From Ignavibacteria bacterium (GTDB lineage: Bacteria; Bacteroidota; Ignavibacteria; Ch128b): a stretch of DNA of 60,132 bases. Position numbers and translations under genes: made by a program. Positions 26,524 through 35,189 of the stretch are shown here, piece after piece; within the stretch, counting starts at the first letter, position 1, and each line of letters opens with the position of its first letter. The DNA lies in the NCBI GenBank assembly GCA_016873845.1, contig VGVX01000008.1, positions 1 to 60,132 of the forward strand, written 5' to 3'. The notes beneath the pieces were generated by a model. It was not told the DNA's origin, made no database searches, and saw only the letters and a list, made by a program, of their open reading frames with translations.

Positions 26524-27528
26524 CTAGAATCTAATACTGATTGAAAAATGTTGTGTATAATCAAGTAATCCGAAATCTTGATATGCATAATCGAAGTTCA
26601 CACCAAGATTATTTGTGAAGTCGTACTTAATTCCTGCACCGAGTGTTAAACCTTCTTCTGAATTTATTAGGAGAAGAGATTTATAACCTGCACGAAGCGA
26701 AATAAAGTTTCCGAATGTATATTCGGCTCCGACATTGATACTTTCGGCATTATCATTTGGATGCAACGCATCTGCACCAACAGTAAATTTATGAGTTGAA
26801 GTGTTTAGCAAATCCATAGCAACGCCAACTCGAAATAGCAATGGAAGCGGATAAGAATCTGTATTCAGACTCGCAAGAACTTGATCGTTGTTACCATAAA
26901 TATTCGGATCGACATCGTATAAGATCAGCAAATCTTTTCCGCTTAAGCGCATATCTGTTCCGAAGTTGGAAATTGTCGCACCGATTCGTAAGCCCATCAG
27001 ATCCGAAGTGAAGAGTGTTCCCACATCAAATGCGATAGCATCAGCAGAGCTGTTCCAAATACTCTGGTTAATATATTTTACACTTCCACCAATTGAAAAT
27101 CTATCCGTCAGATTGTAAGCATAGGAGAGAGCAATTGACATATCTCTTGCACCGAAAAATTCACCTGTACCATCCTGCTCGCGCATGGTTGTAACTTCCA
27201 TTTTTCCGTAATCAAGATAAGTCAGACTTAATCCAACAGTTCCTAATCCATCCAGATTAATTTTTGCACCTGCCCAATTGAATGTGATATCAGCAAACCA
27301 TTGAGTATGAGAAAAAAGGACTTCATTGTTTTGAGTTACAGCCGCACCGGCAGGATTCCAATATAATGCTGTTACATCATTGGCTGTAGCAGCAATTGCT
27401 CCTCCCATTGAAACAGCACGTGGTCCAATTCCAACATTTAAGAATGGAGCTGCGGTTGATCCAACTTTCGTTTGTCCGAAGAGAGATCCAATAATTAAAA
27501 CTAAAAAAATTATTAAATACTTTTTCAT
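26524..27528 (-). CDS. PorV/PorQ-family outer-membrane protein
   Basis: 334 residues from ATG 27528, preceded by a GGAG site six bases away; an ATG at 27540 overlaps the upstream stop (TAATG) but lacks a site. Signal peptide KYLIIFLVLIIGSLFGQ. VGSTAAPFLNVGIGPRAVSMGGAIAATANDVTALYWNPAG is the hallmark of PorV/PorQ and related FadL-like barrels, and the end YAYQDFGLLDYTQHFSISIRF is a typical last strand. PorV shuttles T9SS cargo to the attachment complex at the cell surface. Here it follows a very large exported protein gene, which suggests a dedicated pair. Confidence 0.85.
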   Translation of the reverse strand: MKKYLIIFLVLIIGSLFGQTKVGSTAAPFLNVGIGPRAVSMGGAIAATANDVTALYWNPAGAAVTQNNEVLFSHTQWFADITFNWAGAKINLDGLGTVGLSLTYLDYGKMEVTTMREQDGTGEFFGARDMSIALSYAYNLTDRFSIGGSVKYINQSIWNSSADAIAFDVGTLFTSDLMGLRIGATISNFGTDMRLSGKDLLILYDVDPNIYGNNDQVLASLNTDSYPLPLLFRVGVAMDLLNTSTHKFTVGADALHPNDNAESINVGAEYTFGNFISLRAGYKSLLLINSEEGLTLGAGIKYDFTNNLGVNFDYAYQDFGLLDYTQHFSISIRF

Positions 27529-27539
27529 TGCTGTCTCCA

Positions 27540-30500
27540 TTATTTAATGAGGGCGAATTTGCCCGTTTTCGTTCCGATTTGAGGAGCTTCAACCACATAA
27601 ACATACACTCCAAATGCAACGTCCATATTTTCTTCAGTCCGCAAATTCCAGAAGACATCTCCCACATATAAATCATTCTGATACAAAGTTTTTATCAATT
27701 CACCTCTAACTGTGAAAATAGAAACTTTTGAGCCAGGCGGAACATACGTAAACCGGATTTCTCTCTCACCACGTCCACTAGTTTGAGTGCTCAACAATCT
27801 TGCCTCAGCCTGATGGGTAACTACGTATGGATTCGGTACGACTTTAATTCTATCCAATTCTGATTTCGCAGTATCGATATCGATCTTCGCCCCCTTGGTT
27901 GTGAAATAGAACTCATCGTTTCGGCTGAAAGGTTTTTTTGTAACCAAATCAAACTTTGTTCCTGCAGTAGTATCATTCAACAGAATATTTGCTTCATTAT
28001 AAAATATATTTACTCGCCAAGTACGATAGACTTTACCGCTGATTTCTTCCTTAAAATATATATTGTGAACCGTGCTTACCGTTCCAGTTCTGAAATAAAC
28101 GAATCTAATATACTTTCCTGTTGTTATATTTTTGATTTTAAAATTAACCGGACGAGCTGGTATTATATTAGTTGGCGTAACCGGGAAAAGAGTATCAGCA
28201 ATTGAAGTATCAACTACAGCATTCGAGAATTCAAATTGATAATCGTACGGCATTCTTATTCCATTATATGCTGAGCCGGGACCGGTTGCTGTCCAAAAGA
28301 ATGGTGCGAAAACAGGTCTTTGAATACTTGGGTGGGTTTTACCTGTAAATCTCGTTTTAATAGTATCGAGTATTATTTCTGAATCATTGTAAAGGTGAAT
28401 TCTGAAACCATGTGCAATTGGAGTTTGTCCATTGAACTTCGTTTCGTGTTGAACAAGTGTATCGTGTGATGCTGTGAATACCGTAGTGTCCGATAAGAAA
28501 CGAACTCCATTTATATAAATTGTATCTCCTTTAGGAATAGTTATACTTTCTCCAGGTTTAACTAATAACGTTGTCTTAGTTTTTGGTATAAAGATTGTGT
28601 CGGGGGTTTGCAGATCAATCAGCGACCAATCCTTTGTATAACCTTGAAGTGCTGTGTCAGCGAATACTATCTTATAATTAAACCCGTTTTTGATTGCGGC
28701 ATCATCAACAATTTCTGCTTCACCTGTTCCAGTTCCAATAAATACGGGAGATTTCGTAAAGGTCGAGTAATTTGCATTGGTGTATCCTATTGGCCTTCCA
28801 CCAGGAGTGATGTAGCCTGTATTGTCATCAATTAAAATTTGACCGGTACTTGTTTTAAAAATGAACTTAGAATTTTCAGTCGGGAATATATCAAGCTTCT
28901 CGGCTCCTCGATCATACGCACAAACTGCATAAAAGTAAGTCTGCCCTTTTATAACACTTGAATCAACCCACTTATTCACTAAGCCGGTGTTCGATCCCAT
29001 GTAAAAGGTCGTTCCGCCAAGCTGAGAGAGTAATGCTGCAGATGGATAAAAATATCCTTGAATACTGTCGACAAGATCAAACTGTGCAAGCGGTTTATCG
29101 AACGATAAAACACCAACCGCATTAGTAATTGAACGTGCATCTTGAAAACCTGCATCAGTTGCACGATAAATTTTGTATCCTTGAAAATCCTTAAGTTTAG
29201 TTATTAAATCTTTTGAAGATTCGGTTGGTTTACCATCCCAATAAATTACAACATTTCCATTGTCCTGTGTGATAGTAATTTTTGGTTTTTTCGGCGGTTG
29301 AGGAAACTTATAGCCAGCATTATAAATTTGCTGAACAATTCGCTTATTTCCAAGAATGTCTTTATAATCTTCCCCGAAAAGGATTGATATTGAAAATCTT
29401 TCAGTCTTCTGCGGAGGAAGAGGAAAATAACCTGAGCCGTAAATAAAATCGCCATCTTGCGGTAAAGATGGAATAACATCGAATCGGCCCGGAAACATTC
29501 TTGACCAGAGAAGTTCGTCATCTTTCATACTCGGTGACGCAGCTTGATTGAAAAAGTTGAAGTTTGTTAGTCCAATTTGATCCGATTCATCAACATCAGT
29601 TTTTCCAAAATTTGGTTCACCTTGATCCGGCTTCCCATTTTTTTCTGTTCCATCTGGATCAGGGCCAATGTAGCCATCGTCATCAGGTCCGACGCCATCA
29701 GAACCCACATCATCAACCAATGGATCCCAATCGCCATCTTCATCTCCAGACCAATGTGTTGTTAGTATCACACTTCCATCAGCAAGCCGAATCCAGCTTG
29801 TTTTAGGAACGCCGGCATCATTATCTCGCTTTTCGTCAATCAGTGGATCCGTTGTTCCTGCACCCGTTCGGTAGTTTTTGTATTTCAATCCATCAAGTCC
29901 ATTTGTTTGGCGAGCAGATAAATGAACGGATTCATTCTCGTCAATTAGTCCATCCAAATCGTTATCAATTCCATCTAAAGCAGAACGATGAGGAACTGCA
30001 ACACCATTAACGATTTGTGAAATGTGTCCTTCTCTGAAATAAGTAACACCGGGATTAATGATAAATCGAACACCCAATGAATAAAGGGTATCAATTGTGG
30101 ACTTGACTGTATAAATACTTCTTTCATAAGTATATGGATCGATCAATACAATTTTATCACCAGCTTTATATGAGATAGAATCAAAATCAGTTTTAACAAA
30201 TTTTGGTGAATTAGGATCGGGAGAATCCGCATCATTATCTATTCCATCAAAAGGATTGCCGGGAGATTCAAGAAACGCATAACCAACATACCCAACTTTT
30301 TGTCCTTTATTACCGCGATTATCGCTATCCCAAGAATAAGTAATCCAATCGCGAACATCAAAAAAACCAAGATCATCACCGCTATCTCCATCTCCTCCGG
30401 CAAGAGTTCCGACAACAGTTCCAAATGCAGATTTTCGGTAAGTGGTTTTTCCCTCATTCTTTATATCATATAGCCAAAAAATTGCATCTTCAGCGAGGAA

Positions 30501-31151
30501 ACTTGACCACTGAAATCCCCGTACGGTCATTAATAAACCCATTCCTTTTCGAGTCAGATCAGTACTATCGGGATTGAAAAAACCATTGAACTCATCATCA
30601 TTATTATCATCTGCTTTGAAATAACTTTCTTGGTCTGCATTCATTATTCCTCGTCCAAAATATCCATTCCACTGAGTCTTACCTTCCTTATCTTTCCAAG
30701 TGGGCTGGTCTCTCCATCCCTCAATAGGCCAGGATTTGGGAAGATGGCTCATTGCAACCGACTCGTAAGTTGGATTTAGAAATCCTGGAATCGGATTGAA
30801 TCCCCAGAAATATCCTAATGTTGGATGTTTTTCATTCGCTTGATCGACTCTTGGACCACGCGAAATTGTTACTGAATGAAGTGTATCCCCTCGCTTATTG
30901 ATGAACTCCACCCCAATTAATGGAATAAGATCGCCAATATAATTTTCGCCGGAACCAAGCGGCCACTCACCTCGAATATCCCTTCCTATATTGAAGCCTG
31001 CTATCTGTCCATCATTATAAAACGATATTCCAGTTCTATTTCCAGTATGATAGCCAATCTTCAATAGAGTCGGATCTCCCCTTTGAGCAGAACTTTCAGA
31101 CCTGAACATGCAAAGGAGTAAAAGACTAATTATTAAAACAAATTTTTTCAT
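27540..31151 (-). CDS. Large secreted protein with calcium-binding-like repeats
   Basis: 1203 residues from ATG 31151, signal peptide FVLIISLLLLCMFRSESSAQ. Residues 290-560 are rich in Asp repeats (GIDNDADSPDPNSP, GIDNDLDGLIDENE, DEDGDWDPLVDDVGSDGVG) like thrombospondin type 3 calcium sites. Middle segments look like fibronectin III or Ig folds (EPTESSKDL region, KIYRATDAGF). The last 100 residues form a FlgD-like sandwich (VSIFTVRGELIKTLYQ...NMDVAFGVYVYVVEAP) ending GKFALIK, close to T9SS tails but without the YPNPFNP linker; instead it has VVPNPYVV. It lies between the TonB receptor and PorV-like genes, 11 bases from the former, so it is probably an exported partner of the receptor. Confidence 0.75.
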   Translation of the reverse strand: MKKFVLIISLLLLCMFRSESSAQRGDPTLLKIGYHTGNRTGISFYNDGQIAGFNIGRDIRGEWPLGSGENYIGDLIPLIGVEFINKRGDTLHSVTISRGPRVDQANEKHPTLGYFWGFNPIPGFLNPTYESVAMSHLPKSWPIEGWRDQPTWKDKEGKTQWNGYFGRGIMNADQESYFKADDNNDDEFNGFFNPDSTDLTRKGMGLLMTVRGFQWSSFLAEDAIFWLYDIKNEGKTTYRKSAFGTVVGTLAGGDGDSGDDLGFFDVRDWITYSWDSDNRGNKGQKVGYVGYAFLESPGNPFDGIDNDADSPDPNSPKFVKTDFDSISYKAGDKIVLIDPYTYERSIYTVKSTIDTLYSLGVRFIINPGVTYFREGHISQIVNGVAVPHRSALDGIDNDLDGLIDENESVHLSARQTNGLDGLKYKNYRTGAGTTDPLIDEKRDNDAGVPKTSWIRLADGSVILTTHWSGDEDGDWDPLVDDVGSDGVGPDDDGYIGPDPDGTEKNGKPDQGEPNFGKTDVDESDQIGLTNFNFFNQAASPSMKDDELLWSRMFPGRFDVIPSLPQDGDFIYGSGYFPLPPQKTERFSISILFGEDYKDILGNKRIVQQIYNAGYKFPQPPKKPKITITQDNGNVVIYWDGKPTESSKDLITKLKDFQGYKIYRATDAGFQDARSITNAVGVLSFDKPLAQFDLVDSIQGYFYPSAALLSQLGGTTFYMGSNTGLVNKWVDSSVIKGQTYFYAVCAYDRGAEKLDIFPTENSKFIFKTSTGQILIDDNTGYITPGGRPIGYTNANYSTFTKSPVFIGTGTGEAEIVDDAAIKNGFNYKIVFADTALQGYTKDWSLIDLQTPDTIFIPKTKTTLLVKPGESITIPKGDTIYINGVRFLSDTTVFTASHDTLVQHETKFNGQTPIAHGFRIHLYNDSEIILDTIKTRFTGKTHPSIQRPVFAPFFWTATGPGSAYNGIRMPYDYQFEFSNAVVDTSIADTLFPVTPTNIIPARPVNFKIKNITTGKYIRFVYFRTGTVSTVHNIYFKEEISGKVYRTWRVNIFYNEANILLNDTTAGTKFDLVTKKPFSRNDEFYFTTKGAKIDIDTAKSELDRIKVVPNPYVVTHQAEARLLSTQTSGRGEREIRFTYVPPGSKVSIFTVRGELIKTLYQNDLYVGDVFWNLRTEENMDVAFGVYVYVVEAPQIGTKTGKFALIK

Positions 31152-31168
31152 ACTCAAAAACCTTAAGA

Positions 31169-33973
31169 TTAAAATGTATATGATATTCCGAATTCGATTC
31201 TTCTTGGTTCAGAGAAGAAGCCAGGATTTGTATATAGATCATCAATAGTATTGTAATACAATCTCGGTCGAATTCTTTCGGCTTCAAGTTTTCCAAATGT
31301 AAAGAATGGATCACCAGTATCACCATAGATCACTCGAGGATTATTTAAATCTAGGACATTAAAAACTCTTAAAAATAATGTCAGCGTCGAATTTCCAATT
31401 ACAAAATCCTTATATCCTCTTAAATCAAGGTTGAAAATGCTCGGTTTGTTACCACTGTTCCTTGGAAAAGCATTTTGAGCTACACGGGTGTTTTTATTCA
31501 CCTGCGGAGTGTAAGGTTGTCCAGAATAAAGATTTCCAATTATGGAGAATCCAAAGTCTCGGGGTTTTGTATAAGCAACAATCAGATTTAACGTGTGAGT
31601 TTGATCCCAATCTAGCGGTGCGATAAAAGTTTCTGGAACAGCACCTCCAAGTACAGCGTTTCTTGCATCGGCAGGATTTGATGCATTTCCTTTTGTAACT
31701 GAATAGGTATAATCCAAGTTTGTTGCAAGTCCGCCTGAGAATCTTTTTTCAAATCGGAGTGTAATACCTCGAGAAAACCCAAAATCAGAATTTGCATATT
31801 TTGAATACCCGCGTGCACCTCCGAAGACGAGAATTTCTTCAGTTTGTGTTCCAGTTAAATTCCGGAAATCTTCAAAGAACATCGTAATATCAACAGAAAT
31901 ATCATTTCCAATTTGCTGCTGAACACCAATTTCTCCTTTAACCGTTTTTTGCGGTTCGAGGTCGGCATTACCAATTAAACCTTGATTTCCGGATCCGATG
32001 CCAAGTTCAAAATCTGGATTTGCATATAATAATTCATAAGCAGGTAATTGAAGAAAATGTCCATACGAAAAATGAATCACTCCTTTATCGGTTATTGGAT
32101 AAGCGATACCAATTCTCGGACTAAACTGATACTTAACGGAAGCATTTTTGTACCAATATTTAAGTCTGTCATCGTAAGTTTTCGTTTTCTCACCGACATC
32201 CTGCACACCATTATTATTTATATCATCGAATTGATTATTTGGCTTAATTGGATCGTTGATATTCGGATCAGTTGGATCAGCTAAAATTTTGCCATCGGGA
32301 TCAAATAAATCAAAACGTACACCTGCGTTTATTATCATATTGAACATCTCAAACTTAGTTTGAACGTATCCTGCTGCTTCTAATGGTTTATTAAGATACC
32401 TATCATGATATTGAGTTGTAAGTGATGGAATATAGACGTTAAAAGGTTTTACTTTATTACCGACAGAATCGAGCATAGGCTGAAGACTTACATTTTCAAA
32501 ATAGATTTGATGCTGTTTAAAATCCGCTCCAAATTTCAAAGCGATTTCCTGAGAGAGCTGAGAAGTCCAATCAAATCTTCCCGACCAAGTACTTGTATTA
32601 CGGACAAATCTGCTTGTGTTTGTTCCGCCAGTGCTAAAGCTGTAAGGAGGGTTCTGAATTAGATCATTGTCAACATAAAGCGTTGGTCTAGTTGGGTCAC
32701 CAGTATAAATATTTTCATATAGATAATGTCTGTAATCTTTAAAGAAGTAAGAAAGATTTAAAGTATAAAATGTCCAATTCGAAATAGCATGATTCACAGA
32801 AAAAGTATTGGAGTAGCCCTTTCTGAATCTTTGAAGATTATTATCCGGATTTAATTGTTGATTATTATCATAGTCCTTATAGTTCTGAAAGTCGAGAATA
32901 TAGTTGTATCCAAATTTTAATGTAGGAAGTAATCGATAAGTAATTTTTCCCTGTCCGTAAATTCTTTCATTAGGATTCATCGAAACAAAAGCTTTATCAC
33001 CGCTTGAAGGAACAAAAAAGCTATCCGTTGTCACTTCTCTTGAGACATCGGTTGGGAGAAAAATTCTTTGTCCATATAAATAACCTGTATTGTAAAAGTA
33101 TCGTGCATTGGTGAAAAAGAAAAGTTTATCATGAAAGATTGGCCCGCTTAAACTTCCGTCAATATTTCTGATAGAGATTGGATCTAATTCTTTAATGTTA
33201 CTAAATATTTTATTTTCTGAGATGTGATCGCCGCTGTAAAATTGAATATTTCCATTGAAATCATTATCACCGTCTTTTGTTACAATGTTTACAATTCCCG
33301 ACATTGCTTGACCGTATTCTGCATTGAATGCACCACTCACAACTTGTAATTCCTGAATTGAATTAGTTCCAACATCAATTACAGTACTTCCATCGTATGC
33401 ATCTGTAACTGTTACACCATCGATTTGATAAGCAAGCTGCCCTTTTCGTCCGCCCCTAACGTGAATATCACCACCTGCAGAAACTGTAACGCCAGCTTGA
33501 AGAGTTAGAACGTCTCTGATTTCAGTTACTGGAAGTTCTGTTATTAGATCTGAGCCTACAACAGCAGTAGTAGCAGTTAAATCCTTTTGAACAAGTGGAC
33601 GTGTCGCAGTAACAACGACTTCTTGTTCAAGTTCAACCGTCTTTTCACGAATTTCAAAATCTATTTTAGTTGTAAGATCTATTGATACTTTTACATTTGT
33701 GATAATTTTTGTTTCGTACCCAACAACGGAAGCACGTACTGTATATATTCCAGGTGGTACGTTAATAATTGTATAGTACCCATCAAGATTTGTCGCCGCT
33801 CCAAACGAAGTTCCTTCCACTAAAACATTTGCAAAAGGAATTCCATCTTCAGATTTGAAATCTGTAACGCGGCCAGCAATTTTACCTGTAGTACCCATCG
33901 AATAAGATTCAAGTACAAACAGGACGATAAAGAGTAAAGCGTACAATATTTTATTGCGTGAAGGAATAAACAT
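31169..33973 (-). CDS. TonB-dependent receptor with regulatory N-terminal domain
   Basis: 934 residues from ATG 33973 with a GGAGG site. Signal peptide YALLFIVLFVLESYSMG, then a carboxypeptidase-regulatory-like fold (GKIAGRVTDFKSEDGIPFANVLVEGTSFGAATNLDGYYTIINVPPG, residues about 30-110). The plug follows (VVVTATRPLVQKDLTATTAVVGSDLI ... VRGGRKGQLAYQIDGVTV) and then a 22-strand type barrel with many aromatic strands, ending RRIEFGISYTF. Such SusC/CarbopepD-regulated receptors import large ligands with energy from TonB. No SusD lipoprotein gene is next to it; the large secreted protein gene follows instead. Confidence 0.93.
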   Translation of the reverse strand: MFIPSRNKILYALLFIVLFVLESYSMGTTGKIAGRVTDFKSEDGIPFANVLVEGTSFGAATNLDGYYTIINVPPGIYTVRASVVGYETKIITNVKVSIDLTTKIDFEIREKTVELEQEVVVTATRPLVQKDLTATTAVVGSDLITELPVTEIRDVLTLQAGVTVSAGGDIHVRGGRKGQLAYQIDGVTVTDAYDGSTVIDVGTNSIQELQVVSGAFNAEYGQAMSGIVNIVTKDGDNDFNGNIQFYSGDHISENKIFSNIKELDPISIRNIDGSLSGPIFHDKLFFFTNARYFYNTGYLYGQRIFLPTDVSREVTTDSFFVPSSGDKAFVSMNPNERIYGQGKITYRLLPTLKFGYNYILDFQNYKDYDNNQQLNPDNNLQRFRKGYSNTFSVNHAISNWTFYTLNLSYFFKDYRHYLYENIYTGDPTRPTLYVDNDLIQNPPYSFSTGGTNTSRFVRNTSTWSGRFDWTSQLSQEIALKFGADFKQHQIYFENVSLQPMLDSVGNKVKPFNVYIPSLTTQYHDRYLNKPLEAAGYVQTKFEMFNMIINAGVRFDLFDPDGKILADPTDPNINDPIKPNNQFDDINNNGVQDVGEKTKTYDDRLKYWYKNASVKYQFSPRIGIAYPITDKGVIHFSYGHFLQLPAYELLYANPDFELGIGSGNQGLIGNADLEPQKTVKGEIGVQQQIGNDISVDITMFFEDFRNLTGTQTEEILVFGGARGYSKYANSDFGFSRGITLRFEKRFSGGLATNLDYTYSVTKGNASNPADARNAVLGGAVPETFIAPLDWDQTHTLNLIVAYTKPRDFGFSIIGNLYSGQPYTPQVNKNTRVAQNAFPRNSGNKPSIFNLDLRGYKDFVIGNSTLTLFLRVFNVLDLNNPRVIYGDTGDPFFTFGKLEAERIRPRLYYNTIDDLYTNPGFFSEPRRIEFGISYTF

Positions 33974-33991
33974 CAAGACCTCCAAGTCAGT

Positions 33992-35074
33992 TTAATTCAA
34001 ACTTAAAAAGCTATTTTTTGTTTTTAAGAACAGTTTTTTTCCGGTTACCGAAAAATAAAATCCTAAATAATGCTCATCATTATTTAGTTCAAACTTACTT
34101 AATATTTCAAATTCATTGGAAAGATTGTAATAGAAGACCTGTGTTCCAAGACGAATCAGCAAATGAAATCTTTCATCAAGAAAATAACCTGAAATTATAT
34201 TTCCATTCGGAATTGAATATCTCTTGATTAGTTGAGCTCCATCCAATGAATAAACTTGGTTTGCTGAAAAAATATATTTGTCGCTTCCACCAAATCGATC
34301 TTCAATCAGCACATTTTTAATTTCAGAAATTATTTTTTTTTCATATCGCAATAGAACTGGATCGAATTCACTTTCAAAATTGTAAGCAGATATTAATAAT
34401 GAATTATTATCTGATATAACTGCACGATGAATATTTGTGTATCCGATCGAAGTTCTGTTAATGAGATTTAACTCTTTATCAAAAGTAAAGATTTCTGATT
34501 TGTGATCTAAACCGCTCAAAACAACAAAGATATCCTCATCGCCATTAACTAGAAATCCCCGCCTCTCCATATTAATAACTAAATTCTTTTCTAGGAAAAT
34601 ACTTCTTTCAGAGTTTTTAGTTATTTTTTTTATTTCACTCGTAGTTGAAGAAAAAAGCCAAACAGCTCCAGCATTATCAATAGAAATCAATGGTATGTTT
34701 TCTTCATACTGTAATGCAAGTTTTTTGTTATAAATCGATTGAAAATTATTCTCGAAGACAAGGATATTAATTGTTGAGATTTCATTCTTTGAGCCAAAAT
34801 AATACTCTAAAAGAGCGAAGTAACTTTTATCACCGCTTAAAATAAAATTAATATTCGTTCTAGGGCTCAATTTGTATTCATTTACAACTTTCTTATTAAT
34901 AATAAAATTTACTTTGTCTTCAACTTTCTCAATAACCCTCACTTGATCATTTTCTATGTCATCATACAAGAAGTGATTTTCAGATTTATGAAGCTTTAAT
35001 TGCCCAAAAAGTATTAAGGGAGTAAGAAAAAATAATCCCACTAACTTTATTGTTCTGACATTCCTTAATTTCAT
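33992..35074 (-). CDS. Exported protein of unknown function, possibly a propeller
   Basis: 360 residues with signal peptide TIKLVGLFFLTPLILFGQ. Repeating beta segments of about 40 residues (YFALLEYYFGSKNEISTINILVFENNF, DIFVVLSGLDHKSEIFTFDKELNLINRTS, SLLISAYNFESEFDPVLLRYEKK) could form propeller blades, but no named motif is seen. It lies 18 bases upstream of the TonB receptor ATG and is probably the first gene of that transcript. I do not recognise a family. Confidence 0.55.
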   Translation of the reverse strand: MKLRNVRTIKLVGLFFLTPLILFGQLKLHKSENHFLYDDIENDQVRVIEKVEDKVNFIINKKVVNEYKLSPRTNINFILSGDKSYFALLEYYFGSKNEISTINILVFENNFQSIYNKKLALQYEENIPLISIDNAGAVWLFSSTTSEIKKITKNSERSIFLEKNLVINMERRGFLVNGDEDIFVVLSGLDHKSEIFTFDKELNLINRTSIGYTNIHRAVISDNNSLLISAYNFESEFDPVLLRYEKKIISEIKNVLIEDRFGGSDKYIFSANQVYSLDGAQLIKRYSIPNGNIISGYFLDERFHLLIRLGTQVFYYNLSNEFEILSKFELNNDEHYLGFYFSVTGKKLFLKTKNSFLSLN

Positions 35075-35146
35075 ATTTAATTATAATATTTTAAAAAAAA
35101 TATTGGGATTCAAGTAAGAATATTTAGTATTTCAATTTAAAATAAA

Positions 35147-35172
35147 AAAAGGAGTGATCTCTCACTCCTTTT
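35147..35172 (-). terminator. Intrinsic terminator after the LVIVD-repeat gene
   Basis: AAAAGGAGTGA (35147-35157) and TCACTCCTTTT (35162-35172) form an 11-bp stem with a four-base loop. Read leftward, it is followed by more T residues (TTTATTTT), ending the transcript of 35190-37931. Confidence 0.9.
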
Positions 35173-35189
35173 GTTGAAAAAAAGCATTT

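Noticed and set aside
29564-29806. Plus-strand His-rich frames opposite the giant secreted protein
   Set aside because: They are antisense of Asp-codon repeats (GAT reads ATC and CAT); no start signals.
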